A stretch of DNA of 64,000 bases, from positions 3,782,001-3,846,000 of the forward strand of contig OY730173.1 of the NCBI GenBank assembly GCA_963422465.1, in the 5' to 3' direction. Shown here one piece after another: positions 1 to 10,617 of this stretch; positions within the stretch are counted from its first letter, which is position 1, and each line of letters starts with the position of its first letter. Under the pieces are notes generated by a model. That model did no database searches. It was not told the DNA's origin and saw nothing but the letters and a program-made list of their open reading frames with translations. This stretch comes from Lichina pygmaea. Lineage: Eukaryota > Ascomycota > Lichinomycetes > Lichinales > Lichinaceae. A program made the position numbers and the translations under genes.

Positions 1-1940
1 GCCTCAGTTGATCTTTCTTTTCTGAAGTCCATCTGGATATCTGGTAAGAGATTTTCTTTCTCAGCCAGCTCACTCAGTCTAGTAGCTGCAATAGCTTCCA
101 TCACCTTTCTGATTGTGCTAAGAAGAGCTATTGGCCTCTATACTTTGGCTTGGCAGTAAGATTCTTTGTTGGACTTTCTTAGACAGTTCTGGCTGCTTTG
201 TATCTTGTTAGGAAATAACCCAGCTTCCAGCAGGCCTCCAGCACTTTGGCTATCTTGTTATTAAAGAATTCTCCAAGTACCTTCAGAAACCTATTAGGTA
301 CAGTGTTTTTTCCAGAAGCTGTGTCAGGTTTCTTTCTTTTCAGAATTTCTTGAACTTCTTCTTTGGAGATTTCCTGGGATAGCTGGTGTTGTTGGTAGTT
401 GGCTGACTGTTCCTGAGGTTCTGGTTCTGGTTGCAGAGGAAGAGAGAAGAACTGGGTCTCAAAGACTTCTGCTTTCTCAGCAAAAGTTGTAGTAATTTCT
501 CCATTATGCTTTGTGAGCTCTGGAACAATAGGAAGTTCTGGTGGCTTGCCAGCTTTTTCTTTTCCCTATCTGGCAATCTTCCAGTACTTCTGGGTCTCTG
601 CTATGTTCTGGAGCTGTGTTCTGAAAGTTTTTCTTTTGGCATTCTTGATCAGAGACTTCTTTTCTTTTATCACCTTTTCAAGTTTCTGCACAGGCTCTTG
701 GTTCTGAAGAACTTTTCTTCTTAGCTTTCTTTCCTCTTTGATCTTGTCTTTGATCTCCTGGTTCTACCAGGGAACAGTGTACATCAAGTCTCTCAGAGGT
801 TGTGTTGTCTTGTCTGCCAAGTCTTGCAGAGCTTTATCCAGATTCTCCAGGTAGTTGTCCACTTCCTCTCTGCTAAGTAAAAATGGTACTGCAGGTAAAG
901 TTTTAGTTTCCTCTCTAGCTTGGCTTGGGTTCAGTGTACTCCAATTTCTCTGGCAGGTGCTAGACTTCTTTAGTGTCTCCAGACTTAGTATAGTCTGTAC
1001 TGGTCTGTGGTCTGAACCTGTGTGGAAGTCTAGGTTAATCTGGGAAGAAATAAAAGAATTAAGAAGTGAAATAGAAATAAAAGATAGGTCAATAGCAGAG
1101 GAGGGGAGCTCTGCCAGTGTTCTTGCTCTTGTCAGTGTGAAGAGTGCTATTGCTAGCTCTAGTCCTTGATTATCTGTGAGGTCTTTGAACCTGGTAGCTA
1201 GTTCAGAGTAGAGTTGAGATAATTTTGACTAGGATAGGTGGTGGAGGTTTCAGTCAGACAGAAGAATGTGTTCTCCCTGTTTCTCCAGAGCTTGAGCCAG
1301 TACATCTAGTAGAGCTTCTGCTGATTTCTTGTAGTCTTCCTGGCTTGTGGGAGTGAAGTACAAGTTATGTACCCAGAACACTTTATTCTGCACTCTTATC
1401 TCCAGAGAGACTAGATCTTTATTTCAGAACACTGGAGTAATAGCTGACCTCTGTATCTTTCTGTTAATCAGGACTAGAGTTGTCTCTAGTACTTGGTCTT
1501 GAAGAGAGTAGAAAGCTGAGAAGACTGTTGAAGTACTTGATGTGACGAGGCAATGGCAGAGCAGAACTCGAGCCTAACTGATTCGGTAATCTTGACCTGA
1601 CTTCGCTTGAGACTTGAGACTTGGATTGATGTACAAGACGAAAGACAAGGAAGGAAAAGAGAAAAGAAGAAGAAAAGAAGCTGGGGGAGCAGGAGAAGTT
1701 CTTATAGGCAGGGGATACGGCGGAGCAAACAGGCAACAGTGCAGATGGAACTTCCCGGCAAGGTGTGTGACTTGTGCCAGATATGCAACTGGGCCAGAAC
1801 CGTGACACTTGATTCTTGGTATAGGTTTTTCCAAGGTTCTTGGAGTGCAATCAGATCCACTTCTTGAAGTCTTGGATTAGCCAGTAGAAGATCTTGGCAT
1901 GTCTGGCTTTTCTGCACATTGTACTGAAGAAGATTAAAAG
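1..1940 (-). pseudogene. L1 ORF2 remnant: endonuclease and start of reverse transcriptase
   Basis: On the minus strand this matches ORF2 of LINE L2: a start near 1,940, a QEPWKN endonuclease motif just before the solo LTR, then endonuclease and linker down to the reverse transcriptase at the window edge. In this family ORF2 encodes an apurinic-type endonuclease that nicks the target and a reverse transcriptase that primes from the nick. Apart from about 70 codons at the start there is no long open frame, and stops occur throughout. The 267-bp solo LTR at 1,541-1,807 splits the endonuclease. It is certainly non-functional. Confidence 0.85.
1541..1807 (-). repeat. Solo LTR of Ty3/gypsy family B
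   Basis: The 267-bp unit begins TGTGAC and ends GTGACA. It is flanked by the 5-bp target duplication CTTGA at 1,536-1,540 and 1,808-1,812. It matches the two LTRs of the family B element at 6,036-6,391 and 24,177-24,453. No internal element sequence is present, so it is what remains after the two LTRs of a full insertion recombined. It sits in LINE L1, so the insertion postdates L1. Confidence 0.92.
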
Positions 1941-1952
1941 TTGGTGTACTTA

Positions 1953-3340
1953 TCAGTCTTCTTGGCTGGAGTCCACAAAGATCTCAAAAGAGTTTTTTCT
2001 CTGTTGGTTGATAGCTACTTCCAGCTTTGTGTTGGAGAGTGTGAGGATAGCTTGGGAGGCCAGTCTTGCACTAGATCTTGTTTTGATTAGCTCTCCCCAC
2101 TTTCTCTTCTTTCCAATCTCTCTGTCTGGTAGGTTTGGACCACTTCCAGTCTTGTTAGACTGATTTGGAGAGAAGGTGAAGATGGAGCTGTTGTCTTGAC
2201 TTGTGGTGTATCTGCCTGGTCTGGTAAGCCAGACTTCTCTAGCTTTCTGGGTAGCTTCTTGTTTCTTTGAACAGATCTTTGCCCAGACAGAGTGGTTGGC
2301 TTTGCAGTTAGCACACTTGGGAGTGAGCTTTTCTGGTGGGATGTGGCAGTCTCTTCTAGCATGATTGCCTCCACATGCCAGACACTGGGCCTGGGCTTGG
2401 CAAGTGTGTCCTTGGTGGCCAAATCTGGCATACTTGTAGCACTGGATCACAGAGGTGTCCAGGAGAGCAGGCTCCACTTCATGGATTGTGTAGTCTAGTA
2501 CTACATCTTTCTTGATAAGTAGGTTAGCCGGCTCTGGAGTTGCCAGATCTAGGTGGAGTGATGTCACAGCTTTTTTCAGAAGCTTTGACTTTCTGGACCA
2601 GTAAGCTCTGAGAATTTTGATCTGGGTTTCTATATCTGGGTTTTGGCTGTAGATGTTCCTGGTTGTTTCTTCCAGATTTTCTGGATTAAAGTTCTTTGTC
2701 TGGACTCCATGCACTATCACTGGGAAGATTCTTGGAGAGACTTTCGCTTGAGTAGAGAACACTGCAGGAACCCACTCCTGGTTCTGTTCCAGAAGAGTTT
2801 TTGTCTAGGGGAAGTCCAAGAAGATTATAATATGTTCTGAAGGTAGTTTTCTCACTGCCCTCAAATCTTTCTGGCAAGATATTGGAACTTTGTTCTTGAT
2901 AGTTTCTACTAGCTGGGATGGTGTTCTGTTGGCTGTTTGTCCAGATTGGACTTCAGGTCTGATTGTGACCTCACTGAAAATTCTTTAAGGTACTGGCACT
3001 TCTTGCCCTGTTTGTTTCTGATCTGCATGGGAGTAGGAGAGTTCAGGTTCTGGTTTCTGCAGATTCTTCTTAATTCTGTCCAATCTTTGGAGAACTTTCT
3101 ACATATCTTGGCTAGTGATGAGTGGTGTGGCTGGGGTATTTACTAGTTGTGAGGTGATTTTCTTCCATGCCTGTTAGATTTCTTCAGAAGCTTTAGTGTG
3201 ATGAAGCCAGGCTTCCACTAGCTGGACTGGCTGGACTGGGGCTTTTTCAGCTTGTTCAGTAGCTGCTTGCTGGAAAGATTGTTGGTGGGTTTTCTGGGAA
3301 GAGAGGATAGCTAGTGGGTTATCTTTTTCACTACTTTTTT
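1953..3340 (-). pseudogene. L1 ORF1 remnant, zinc-knuckle RNA-binding protein
   Basis: The last 269 codons (2,762-1,953) are open. They contain three CCHC-type knuckles in tandem: CYKYARFGHQGHTC (first C-x2-C position altered to C-x2-Y), CLACGGNHARRDC and CANCKANHSVWAKIC. Upstream, to about 3,340, the same reading continues in broken form. In Tad1/Jockey-like LINEs this protein binds element RNA and forms the ribonucleoprotein with ORF2. The segment directly before the knuckles (LRAYWS, then SLHLDLATPE) also occurs in L2 and L5, which supports the assignment. The N-terminal half is decayed and no certain start codon is visible. Confidence 0.8.
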
Positions 3341-3635
3341 TCTTAACTATTGCTCAGACTGGAGTTTGACAGATAACCCAGAGCTGGTGTTTAAATAATA
3401 ATTTTAGAGAGTTGAAAATAATAAGAGAGGGAGGGGTAAGAGTGCTCTGACTTCCCAGCAGTATGTTAAGAGCCAGTCCACATCCACACAGAATGTGGGG
3501 GGTCCACACATCTTGACTGAGAAGGACAGGGACTCAATAGATGAATAGCAAGTAGGGTAACTCTCTTGCTATTGTTGCTTGTAATGTGTGTTCAGCCTGG
3601 AGAGCTATTTCCCCCAGCTATCTGGGTTCTCTTAT

Positions 3636-5470
3636 TTTTATTTTTTTATTTTTATTTGATTCTTACACTGGTAGTAGCTTTACAGCCATGCAGATCTTCT
3701 AGCTAATAGTGAACTCCTTCAGAAAACCTTTGAAGGGATAAAAACTGAAGGCAGGGTGTGACTAGGGAATGTAACAAAAGAAATCTTGAAGTTTCTGGTA
3801 AGAGAAGAGAATCTAGGTATTGGGTTGGGAATAGTGGAGTTTGAAAGCTAGATTAAACTGGTTTAGTCTTTTCAAAAACATAAACCAGTACAAGAACTTC
3901 TGTAGTAGCTCTGGGTTTGAAATAATAGTGGTGAAGTCTTGGGGATTAAAAGAGACTTGTTGTCTTTGTCTTGAATAAAGAGAGCATGAAGAGGTGATAT
4001 GTTTTGCAGTTTCTTCTGCTTGGCCACACACACATAGTGGGGTAGGGAAGTCAGGAACTCCAGCTCTGAAAAGAAAACTTGCCAGATTAATTGTTCCAGT
4101 CCTGATTTGCAGTAGCAGACTTACCTCAGCTTTCTGTAACTCTTTGTAGAGCTTCAGATTGTTTTTGTGTGGCTTTTGACAGAAAGTCTGCCAGCCTGGA
4201 TAGCTTCTTCTTTTCTTCTCTTCCTATTGGTCTTCCCACTCTTTAGTAAAGAGCTTTTGTAGTTCTTTTTTTGAACTAGCCTGGTTAGTAGTTATTTGAC
4301 TTGACCAAGTGAATTTCCACTTAGGAGAGATAGTTGAGGATTCCTTTAAAAGTTTCTTCAAGAGAGAGGTATAGCTGGAAATAGTGGAAAAGATACTGTC
4401 AAGAAAGTATTTGAGAGGGGAGTTTTGAATAGAAGAAAGAAAACAGGCAGTGCGAAATTTAAAGTATAGGTCTAGAGGTAGAAGAAAAAGCTCACTCTCT
4501 AATAGAAAAGAAGGAGTGGCTTTGAAGGCACCCCCAATAAGTCTTAGGCATCTGTTTTGAAATGAAACAAGAGAAGAGATATTGGAGGATTTTCTTAGAG
4601 GGTTAAACCAGATCCCCACTGCATAGCTCAGTAGAGATCTCAGTATAGCAGTGTACACCAGACATGATGTGTGAACTGGAAAGCCCCAAGTAGAATAGGA
4701 AGTTCTAGAAAGAGAAGAGAGTGCTTTCTGTGCTTTTTGAAGAATAATCCTCTGGTGTTTGTGCCAGTGGAGCTTTGCATCTAGGTACACTCCAAGTACT
4801 CGCACTTCTTCTTTTGGTTTGAGAATCACATTCCCCAGTCTGAGCTTGAGCTGAAGATTGTCTGATCTTCTTCTGGAAAAATGAAGTATTTCATATTTCT
4901 CAGGTGAGAAGACCATTCCATGTCTTGCAGCCCAGGATAGACATTTGTGGTGTGTGTTCTTTAACTTCAGAAGGTTACTTTTCAAGGAGTGACCAAAAGC
5001 AAGCAGATTTGTATCATCTGCAAACCCCAGGGCAGATACACCAGAAGAGGGAGTATGCACAGTCTCATGCAATTCAGAAATGTAGAATAGAAAAAGAATG
5101 GGGGATAGTGGAGAACCTTCAGGAACTCCACAATGAATAGGAATAGAACAAGACTCAGAATCATCAAAGACAAGAGTGGTAGAGCACTTATCACAGAAGG
5201 AGTAGATCCAGGAAGCTAGCCAGGCAGGTATTCTTTTTCTTTTCAGAATTTGCTGTAGTATCTTGGGGAGAACTCTGTCATAGGCTTCTGAGATATCCAG
5301 TGAGAGTAGGGATGCAACCATGCCTTCCTTCCAGACTTTTTCCACTTGGGAGGTTAGAAGGAAAAGTGCTGCTTCTGTGGATCTTCCTTCCCTAAAGTCC
5401 ATCTGGATATCTGGCAATAGTCCAGCTTCTTCTGCTATCTTGCTTAGTCTGGCTGCAGCAATAGCTTCCA
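3636..5470 (-). mobile_element. LINE L0, 5'-truncated Tad1-like copy
   Basis: This is a 1.8-kb LINE in minus orientation, flanked by the target duplication GTTCTCTTAT at 3,626-3,635 and 5,471-5,480. The 3' end carries the AAATA-type tail and the AATCAAAT terminus shared by all LINEs here. The 5' end breaks off in the reverse transcriptase, the usual result of incomplete reverse transcription. It is closely similar to L2, so it is younger than the C1 LTR it entered. Confidence 0.93.
3813..5470 (-). pseudogene. L0 ORF2 C-terminal part: reverse transcriptase and Cys-His tail
   Basis: A 397-codon open segment (5,417-4,224) includes reverse transcriptase motifs LSLDISEAYDRV, GVPEGSPLSPILF and GFADDTNLLAFG. 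The catalytic FADD motif is intact. The segment ends at a TAG (4,226-4,224) where L2-like copies read TGG. Beyond it, reading continues to the Cys-His tail near 4,031-3,813 (CGQAEETAKHITSSC), a C-x8-H-x4-C cluster common at the end of ORF2 in this clade. With the endonuclease missing, the copy cannot move by itself. Confidence 0.88.
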
Positions 5471-5715
5471 GTTCTCTTATATACAGAAGCCTGAGGGGGG
5501 GGTCTCTCCAAGGGGTATCAGCTTTCTGTGTTGCAGAGTTAGCAGAGGTTGTTGCATCTCCACTATCTCTGCCACCAGGTCAGGTGAACATTGTTCTGTG
5601 TACCTCTGTACACTTGCTTAGGTCAGTTCAGCTGTTCTGGCCTAGGTCTTAACACTATCCTCTCCCTCCAAAGTTTCTATCCCCAGATCCTCTCACTTCT
5701 CTCACTATACCCCAG

Positions 5716-6035
5716 ACATCTTGCAATAACTGTTGTGGAGTCCTCAGTTCTCACATTGGCAAGATGGGCAAGGTGTCCAAAGTTTCATGCAGTGCATGTT
5801 GTCACAACCACACCAAGTGTGTTGTCAGCTTGGAGTCCACATCTTGCAGTTAGTGCATTGAGAAGAGTTGTCACTGCAATCTTCATCTTGTGGAGTCAGA
5901 ATAGGAAAAGATAGAGCTTGAGTGTACTCAGCTCAAGGCTCAGCTGAAGAACATTGAGGAACAGATGTTATGACTTCTGCCTCACCAGCTTGGTCTTCAC
6001 TGGCAGCCAGGTCTGTTATCCAAGAAGAAGGGTGA
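5716..6035 (+). pseudogene. C1 opposite-strand accessory frame, fossil fragment
   Basis: The plus strand here matches the start of the Cys-cluster frame of C4 at 53,152-53,724, beginning just inside the LTR and the purine tract. It is cut by the family B LTR at 6,036. It is recognisable only by comparison with C4 and is broken. Confidence 0.6.
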
Positions 6036-6391
6036 TGTGACGAGGCAATGGCAGAGCAGAACTCGAGCCTAACTGATTCGGTAACCTTGACCTGACTTGG
6101 CTTGAGACTTGAGACTTGGATTGATGTACAAGACAAAAGACAAGGAAGGAAGAAAAAGAGAAAAGAAGAAGAGAAGAAGCTGGGGGAGCAGGAGAAGTTC
6201 TTATAGGCAGGGGATCAGGCAACAGTGGAGCAAATAGGCAACAGTGCAGATGGGACTTCCCGGCAAGGTGTGTGACTTATGCCAGATGTGCAACTGGGCC
6301 AGAACTGAGCAAGCAGGCAACAGTGCAGATAGGACTTCCCGGCAAGGTGTGTGACTTGTGCCAGATATGCAACTGGGCCAGAACTGTGACA
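6036..6391 (-). repeat. Family B 3' LTR with internal 79-bp duplication
   Basis: It starts TGTGACGAGG and ends CTGTGACA. It is 356 bp, against 267 and 277 bp for the other two family B LTRs. The excess is a tandem duplication (6,236-6,314 and 6,315-6,391). The adjoining tract at 6,392-6,406 is a pyrimidine run on this strand, that is, the polypurine tract of a minus-oriented element. Confidence 0.88.
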
Positions 6392-7964
6392 TTACCCCCC
6401 TCCTTCACATGGTGAACTCCTGTAAGCCTCAGGCCGCTTGTGAGCGTAGTTCTATAGCTGTGGTTTCCTTGGGTATTTCTTATGGAAGTTGTAGATAGTC
6501 TCTTTGGTGTTGTCAAGATGCTCAATAGGCTCTTCAGTGACATCTTCAATTGGCCATCCAGACTATTTGACCAGGTACTTGAACTTCTGTTGAGACATTG
6601 CTGGCTTGGAGTCAAGGATTTCTTCAACCTGGAACTCTTCATCTGTGTCTTGACCAATGACAGGGCCAGGGTGTTCATTTGATTGGCCAGGGATAGGATT
6701 AGCAGGTGTCAGACATAGAAGGGAAACATGAAAGATAGGGTGGATCTTGAGAGTGTGTGGAAGCTCCAGATGGCAGGCACAGCTTCTGACTGTCTTCAAC
6801 ACCTTGAATAGTCCAATCCACTTGTCGTCAAGCTTTTTGCATGGGTGGCGTGTCCTGATGTTCTTGGTATTCAGCCAAACAAGATCTCCAGTTTGATAGG
6901 ACAGTGACGGGACTTGATGCAAATTGGTGGTGTGAGCTTGAGCTTCCTGGGATAGTCGGAGTTCAGCTTGCAACTGTTCCAGAATCTGCGTTATTTCTCC
7001 AGAGATTTCTATAGCATCTTGGTTGCAGGCTTCACTTGTGGGTGTGATGCTGAGCTGTGGATGGAACCCTTTGTTGGCAAAGAACAGTGACATGCCAGAG
7101 GAATCAGACTGGGAGTTGTTCTGCGTGAACTCTGCCAGAGGAAGCTATTGGACCCAGTCATCTTGGAGATAGTTGACATACAATCTCAGGTAGTGTTCAA
7201 GCTCCTGATTCTCTTGTTCTATCTGACCATCTGTCTCTGGGTAGTGTTCTGAGGATAGTCGTAGCATGATGTCAAGATAGGCACAGAGTGCTTTCCAGAA
7301 TAAGCTGACAAACTGACCTCCTCTGTCTGAGACAATACTCCTGGGTAAGTCATGGGTACAGACAACAAACTGGATGAACATCCAGACAAGATGCGAGGTT
7401 GTCATCTCAGCACATGGCACAAAGTGGTGTTCTTTGGTGAGACAGTCAGTGATGACCCAGATGTGCTTGGCACCAGGGAAGCAGGTATCTCTTGACTTAG
7501 GCAAGTCAGTAATGAAATCTATAGCCAGATCCTCCCAATATTGCTGAGGCACGGGAAGACACAGCAGCTCTCCTTGGTGATCACAGGCAGGCTTTGCTCG
7601 AGAGCAGACATGACAATTCCTGATGTACTGCCGTATGATGTTCACCATCTTTGGCTAATAGTACTAACAAGACAGAAGATTGTGGGTCTTGGCAATCCTA
7701 GTGTGGCCAGCTATTACTTGGTCATGGACTTCTTGGAACAGGTGTAGGCGTAGCTTATTGTTCTCAGGGATCCAGAGTCAGTTCTTGTAGAAGAGATAGT
7801 TATTTTCCAAGCTGCAGTCTGAGAGAGACACTTCTTGACTGTGCCTGACACTATCCCTTAGCATCTGTGACACTGTTGCCACTGGATCACCTTCAGCAAG
7901 GTTGTTATAGGTAGCTTGGATGACGTCTGAAAAAGTTGCAGCATCAGGTTCAGTGTCAACTGGT

Positions 7965-8522
7965 TGTTACGACCCAGGGATGGGAGCCACTCATTTATAA
8001 GCAATCAGACCGTGAGTCAGGCAAGAGGACACCATGGAAGTCAAGTGACCAACCAACAAGGGGTCACGTGACTGTCAAGACACACACAGGAGTCTTGACG
8101 CAACGTGCATGAAGCATCAAGACAATCTCACCAGTCTTGATGCAGGATGCATGAAGCATCAAGACAATCTCACCAGTCTTGACGCAGGATGCATAACATG
8201 GTGGGACTGTCAAGATAATCTCACCTGTCTTGATGTCAAGACTGTCGAGACAATCTTGATCATCTTGACAGGCCAGCACTATATAGTCAGGTGATAGTTC
8301 CCCTATAGAACAATCGTCTTCAACTCATGTTGTGATCCAGACAACTAGATCTACTTCAATACAATCCTTTTGTACAAAGCCATTGATCGGGTATCACCAC
8401 CACCACGTTCCACCAAACCCCTTCGCACTCCTTGACACTCCTCTCCTGCGAGAACCAACCCACCTTCCACCTCTCACCCTAATCCTATACTCGGATAGGA
8501 CAGTACAGTACAGACCGCAACA
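7965..8522 (+). repeat. A1 5' LTR
   Basis: It starts TGTTACGACCC and ends CGCAACA, 558 bp. It holds two copies of the family's 42-bp tandem unit and a TATATAG site near 8,280 pointing towards gag. Flanked on the left by the duplication CTGGT. Confidence 0.92.
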
Positions 8523-9472
8523 CTTTGAAGACTCTCAAGGATGAGTACCTCAGGAGCAACCAACCTCAACTTCCCAGATGGAAAGATTAGCGTCACCAAG
8601 CCAGACCTGTTCTACGGTGAAAGAAACAAGGTCAACAACTAGCTCATGCAACTCCAAGTCTACTTTCAATTCCAACCAGAGATAAAGCTGCCTAAGGAAA
8701 AGTGGCCTCTCTTCGCAACCACTTACATGAGAGGCAATGCTTATCAATAGATCAAGCCCTACATCAACAAACATCTCTCAGGAAACGGAGACCACGACAG
8801 CACAACAGAATGGATGATAAAATGGACGTGATTCAAGGACAAGATCAAAAGGATCCTTGGACTATCTAACAAAGACAAAGTGGCTATACGAATGATCCAG
8901 CACATCAAACAACAACGTTCAGCCGCAGAGTACACCACGCAGTTCAAACAATACTTAGTACTGACTGACTGGGACAACAACACCCTGATAGTCATGTACT
9001 GACGTGGACTCAAGGAAAACATGAAGGATGAAATCACCTTCGACAGACAAGTGGTCAACACACTGGATGAACTCATCACACAAGCAATCAACATCGATAA
9101 TAAACTATTTGAGTGAGTGATAGAGAAACACCACGACAGAGGATACAGCCACCCGCATGGCATGTGAGCAACCACTACAAGCTGCCTAACAAGGCACCAC
9201 CACATGACCCATATAGCTATACACCTATGGAACTGGATGCAGTCCACCACAAGGGAAGGTTCACAAAGGGAAGGAACAACAAAAAAAGGAAAGCACTGAA
9301 GTGCTATACCTGTGGCAAGCTAGGCCACATAGTGAAAGACTGTTGTTCAAAGAACAAGGTGCACTGACAACAACTTAATACACTTGACTGAGACTGGAAT
9401 GTCATCAAGCCAGAGGATCCACCAGGAGAGGCTCAGCTATCCCTCAAACAATAGGACAACTACAATCAGACA

Positions 9473-10072
9473 TGTTGCGGTCCGTACCGTACTGTCCTAT
9501 CCGAGTATAGGATTAGGGCGAGAGGTGGAAGGCGGGTTGGTTCTCGCAGGAGAGGAGTGTCAAGGAGCGCGAAGGGGTTTGGTGGAACGTGGTGGTGGTG
9601 ACACCTGATCAACGGCTTCGTACAAAAGGATTGTATTGAAGTAGATCTAGTTGTCTGGATCACAACATGAGTTGAAGACGATTGTTCCATAAGGGAACTA
9701 TCGCCAGACTATATAGTGCTGGCCTGTCAAGACAATCGAGATTGTCTCGACAGTCTTGACGTCAAGACAGGTGAGATTGTCTTGACAGTCCCACCATGTT
9801 ATACACCCTGCGTCGAGACGGGTGAGATTGTCTCGATGCTTCATGCATCCTGTGTCAAGACAGGTGAGATTGTCTTGATGCTTCATGCACCCTGCGTCAA
9901 GACTGGTGAGATTGTCTTGATGCTTCATGCATCATGCGTCAAGACTCCCGTGTGTGTCTCGACAGTCACGTGACCCCTTGTTGGTTGGTCACTTGACTTC
10001 CATGGTGTCCTCTTGCCTGGCCTGCGGCCTGATTGCCTATAAATGAGTGGCTCCCATCCCTGGGTCGTAACA
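9473..10072 (-). repeat. A2 3' LTR
   Basis: 600 bp, starting TGTTGCGGTCC and ending GTCGTAACA. It contains three 42-bp units (9,811-9,936), one more than A1 or A3. A polypurine tract (minus strand) adjoins at 10,073-10,092. Confidence 0.92.
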
Positions 10073-10116
10073 CTACTCTCCTCTCCTTCATTCATTGTCC
10101 CGATGAATTCTTGAGT

Positions 10117-10617
10117 ATGTCTGCAAAATCACGTGCCTCTGCTTACTGAAACCAACTGGCAGCCCAGATCCGTGATCATAACTTCGTGTCACTTGCTCTG
10201 TGTGACTTCTGTGTTTTGAACCACAAGCCCTGCTTCCGAATGTCTGACGACAACAATAAGTTGAAGTGCGCTGAGTGCACTCGTCGGGGAAAGTCCTGTG
10301 TGTCACTTTCTTGGGAGTCGCTGAACATGACTCGGGATAACCTTCGCGAGGATTTGGCTGTTGATGAGGCCAAGCGGGATGCTCTTGTCAAGCAGCTTGC
10401 CGAGCTGCAGGCTCGTGTGTCCCGAAAGCGAAAGGTTCTTGAGGGTGCTGAGGGTCGAGCAAAGAAGAAGCTCCAGTGCCTTGTTGCTGAAATGGAGGTG
10501 GATGGTGAAGACTTGTCGGCGACAGTCATTGATGCGTCCGCGCTGCAGGCCGAGCTGTTCGGTCCTGCTCCTGCCGGAACTGCTGCAGGAGGAGCTGGCA
10601 GTTCGCAAGGTTCCTGA
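10117..10617 (+). pseudogene. A2 opposite-strand accessory frame (Cys cluster plus coiled coil), fossil
   Basis: This frame lies on the strand opposite gag-pol, between the chromodomain and the 3' LTR. It opens at an ATG 45 bp from the LTR edge. Visible features are a paired cluster, CDFCVLNHKPC followed by CAECTRRGKSC (C-x2-C-x6-C twice), then a charged heptad-rich stretch that should form a coiled coil, and a Gly/Ser-rich end. Its last ~90 bp overlap the chromodomain end tail to tail. Equivalent frames occur in A1 and A3. Its function is unknown; the cluster suggests zinc and nucleic acid binding. The copy is broken. Confidence 0.72.

Larger units (their letters stand above)
1..3463 (-). 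mobile_element. LINE L1, Tad1-like non-LTR retrotransposon, 3' end outside the window
   Basis: This is a minus-strand non-LTR retrotransposon. Position 1 lies within the reverse transcriptase and corresponds to about 5,380 in LINE L0. Moving right, the element runs back through the endonuclease to the ORF2 start near 1,940, then ORF1 (about 3,340-1,953) and 5' UTR up to 3,463, where family C element C1 interrupts it. A solo LTR lies inside it at 1,541-1,807. L1 and L5 share an ORF1 variant distinct from L2 and L3, so at least two LINE subfamilies are present. The copy is old: ORF2 is closed in every frame over most of its length and CpG is almost absent. Confidence 0.88.
3464..5654 (-). repeat. 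C1 3' LTR, split by LINE L0
   Basis: LTR sequence occupies 3,464-3,635 and 5,471-5,654. It starts TGTTAAGAGCC and ends GTCTTAACA, matching the family C LTRs at 45,577, 52,702, 60,651 and 63,396. The two halves are separated by a LINE flanked by a 10-bp duplication of LTR sequence. Confidence 0.88.
3464..6035 (-). mobile_element. C1: Ty3/gypsy family C fossil, 3' end only
   Basis: This is a minus-oriented family C element inserted in the 5' UTR of LINE L1. Visible parts are the 3' LTR (3,464-5,654, itself split by LINE L0), the purine-rich tract beside it, and the start of the opposite-strand accessory frame up to 6,035. Family B LTR sequence begins at 6,036 and the rest of C1 does not resume on B's far side (24,454 is LINE L3). 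C1 therefore lacks gag and pol. It is broken and old, with CpG largely gone. Confidence 0.8.

Noticed and set aside
1607-1867. Plus-strand frame rich in Arg and Lys (also at 24,250 and elsewhere)
   Set aside because: It is a reading of the family B LTR, whose purine-rich stretch gives Arg/Lys in any copy. No independent support.
9811-9936. Short direct repeats that could look like a CRISPR array
   Set aside because: The 42-bp units abut without spacers, lie inside an LTR and occur in every family A LTR.
9716-9973. Frames such as MLACQDNRDCLDSL repeated near each family A LTR
   Set aside because: They are translations of the 42-bp LTR repeats and vary with unit number. No start context or conservation as protein.
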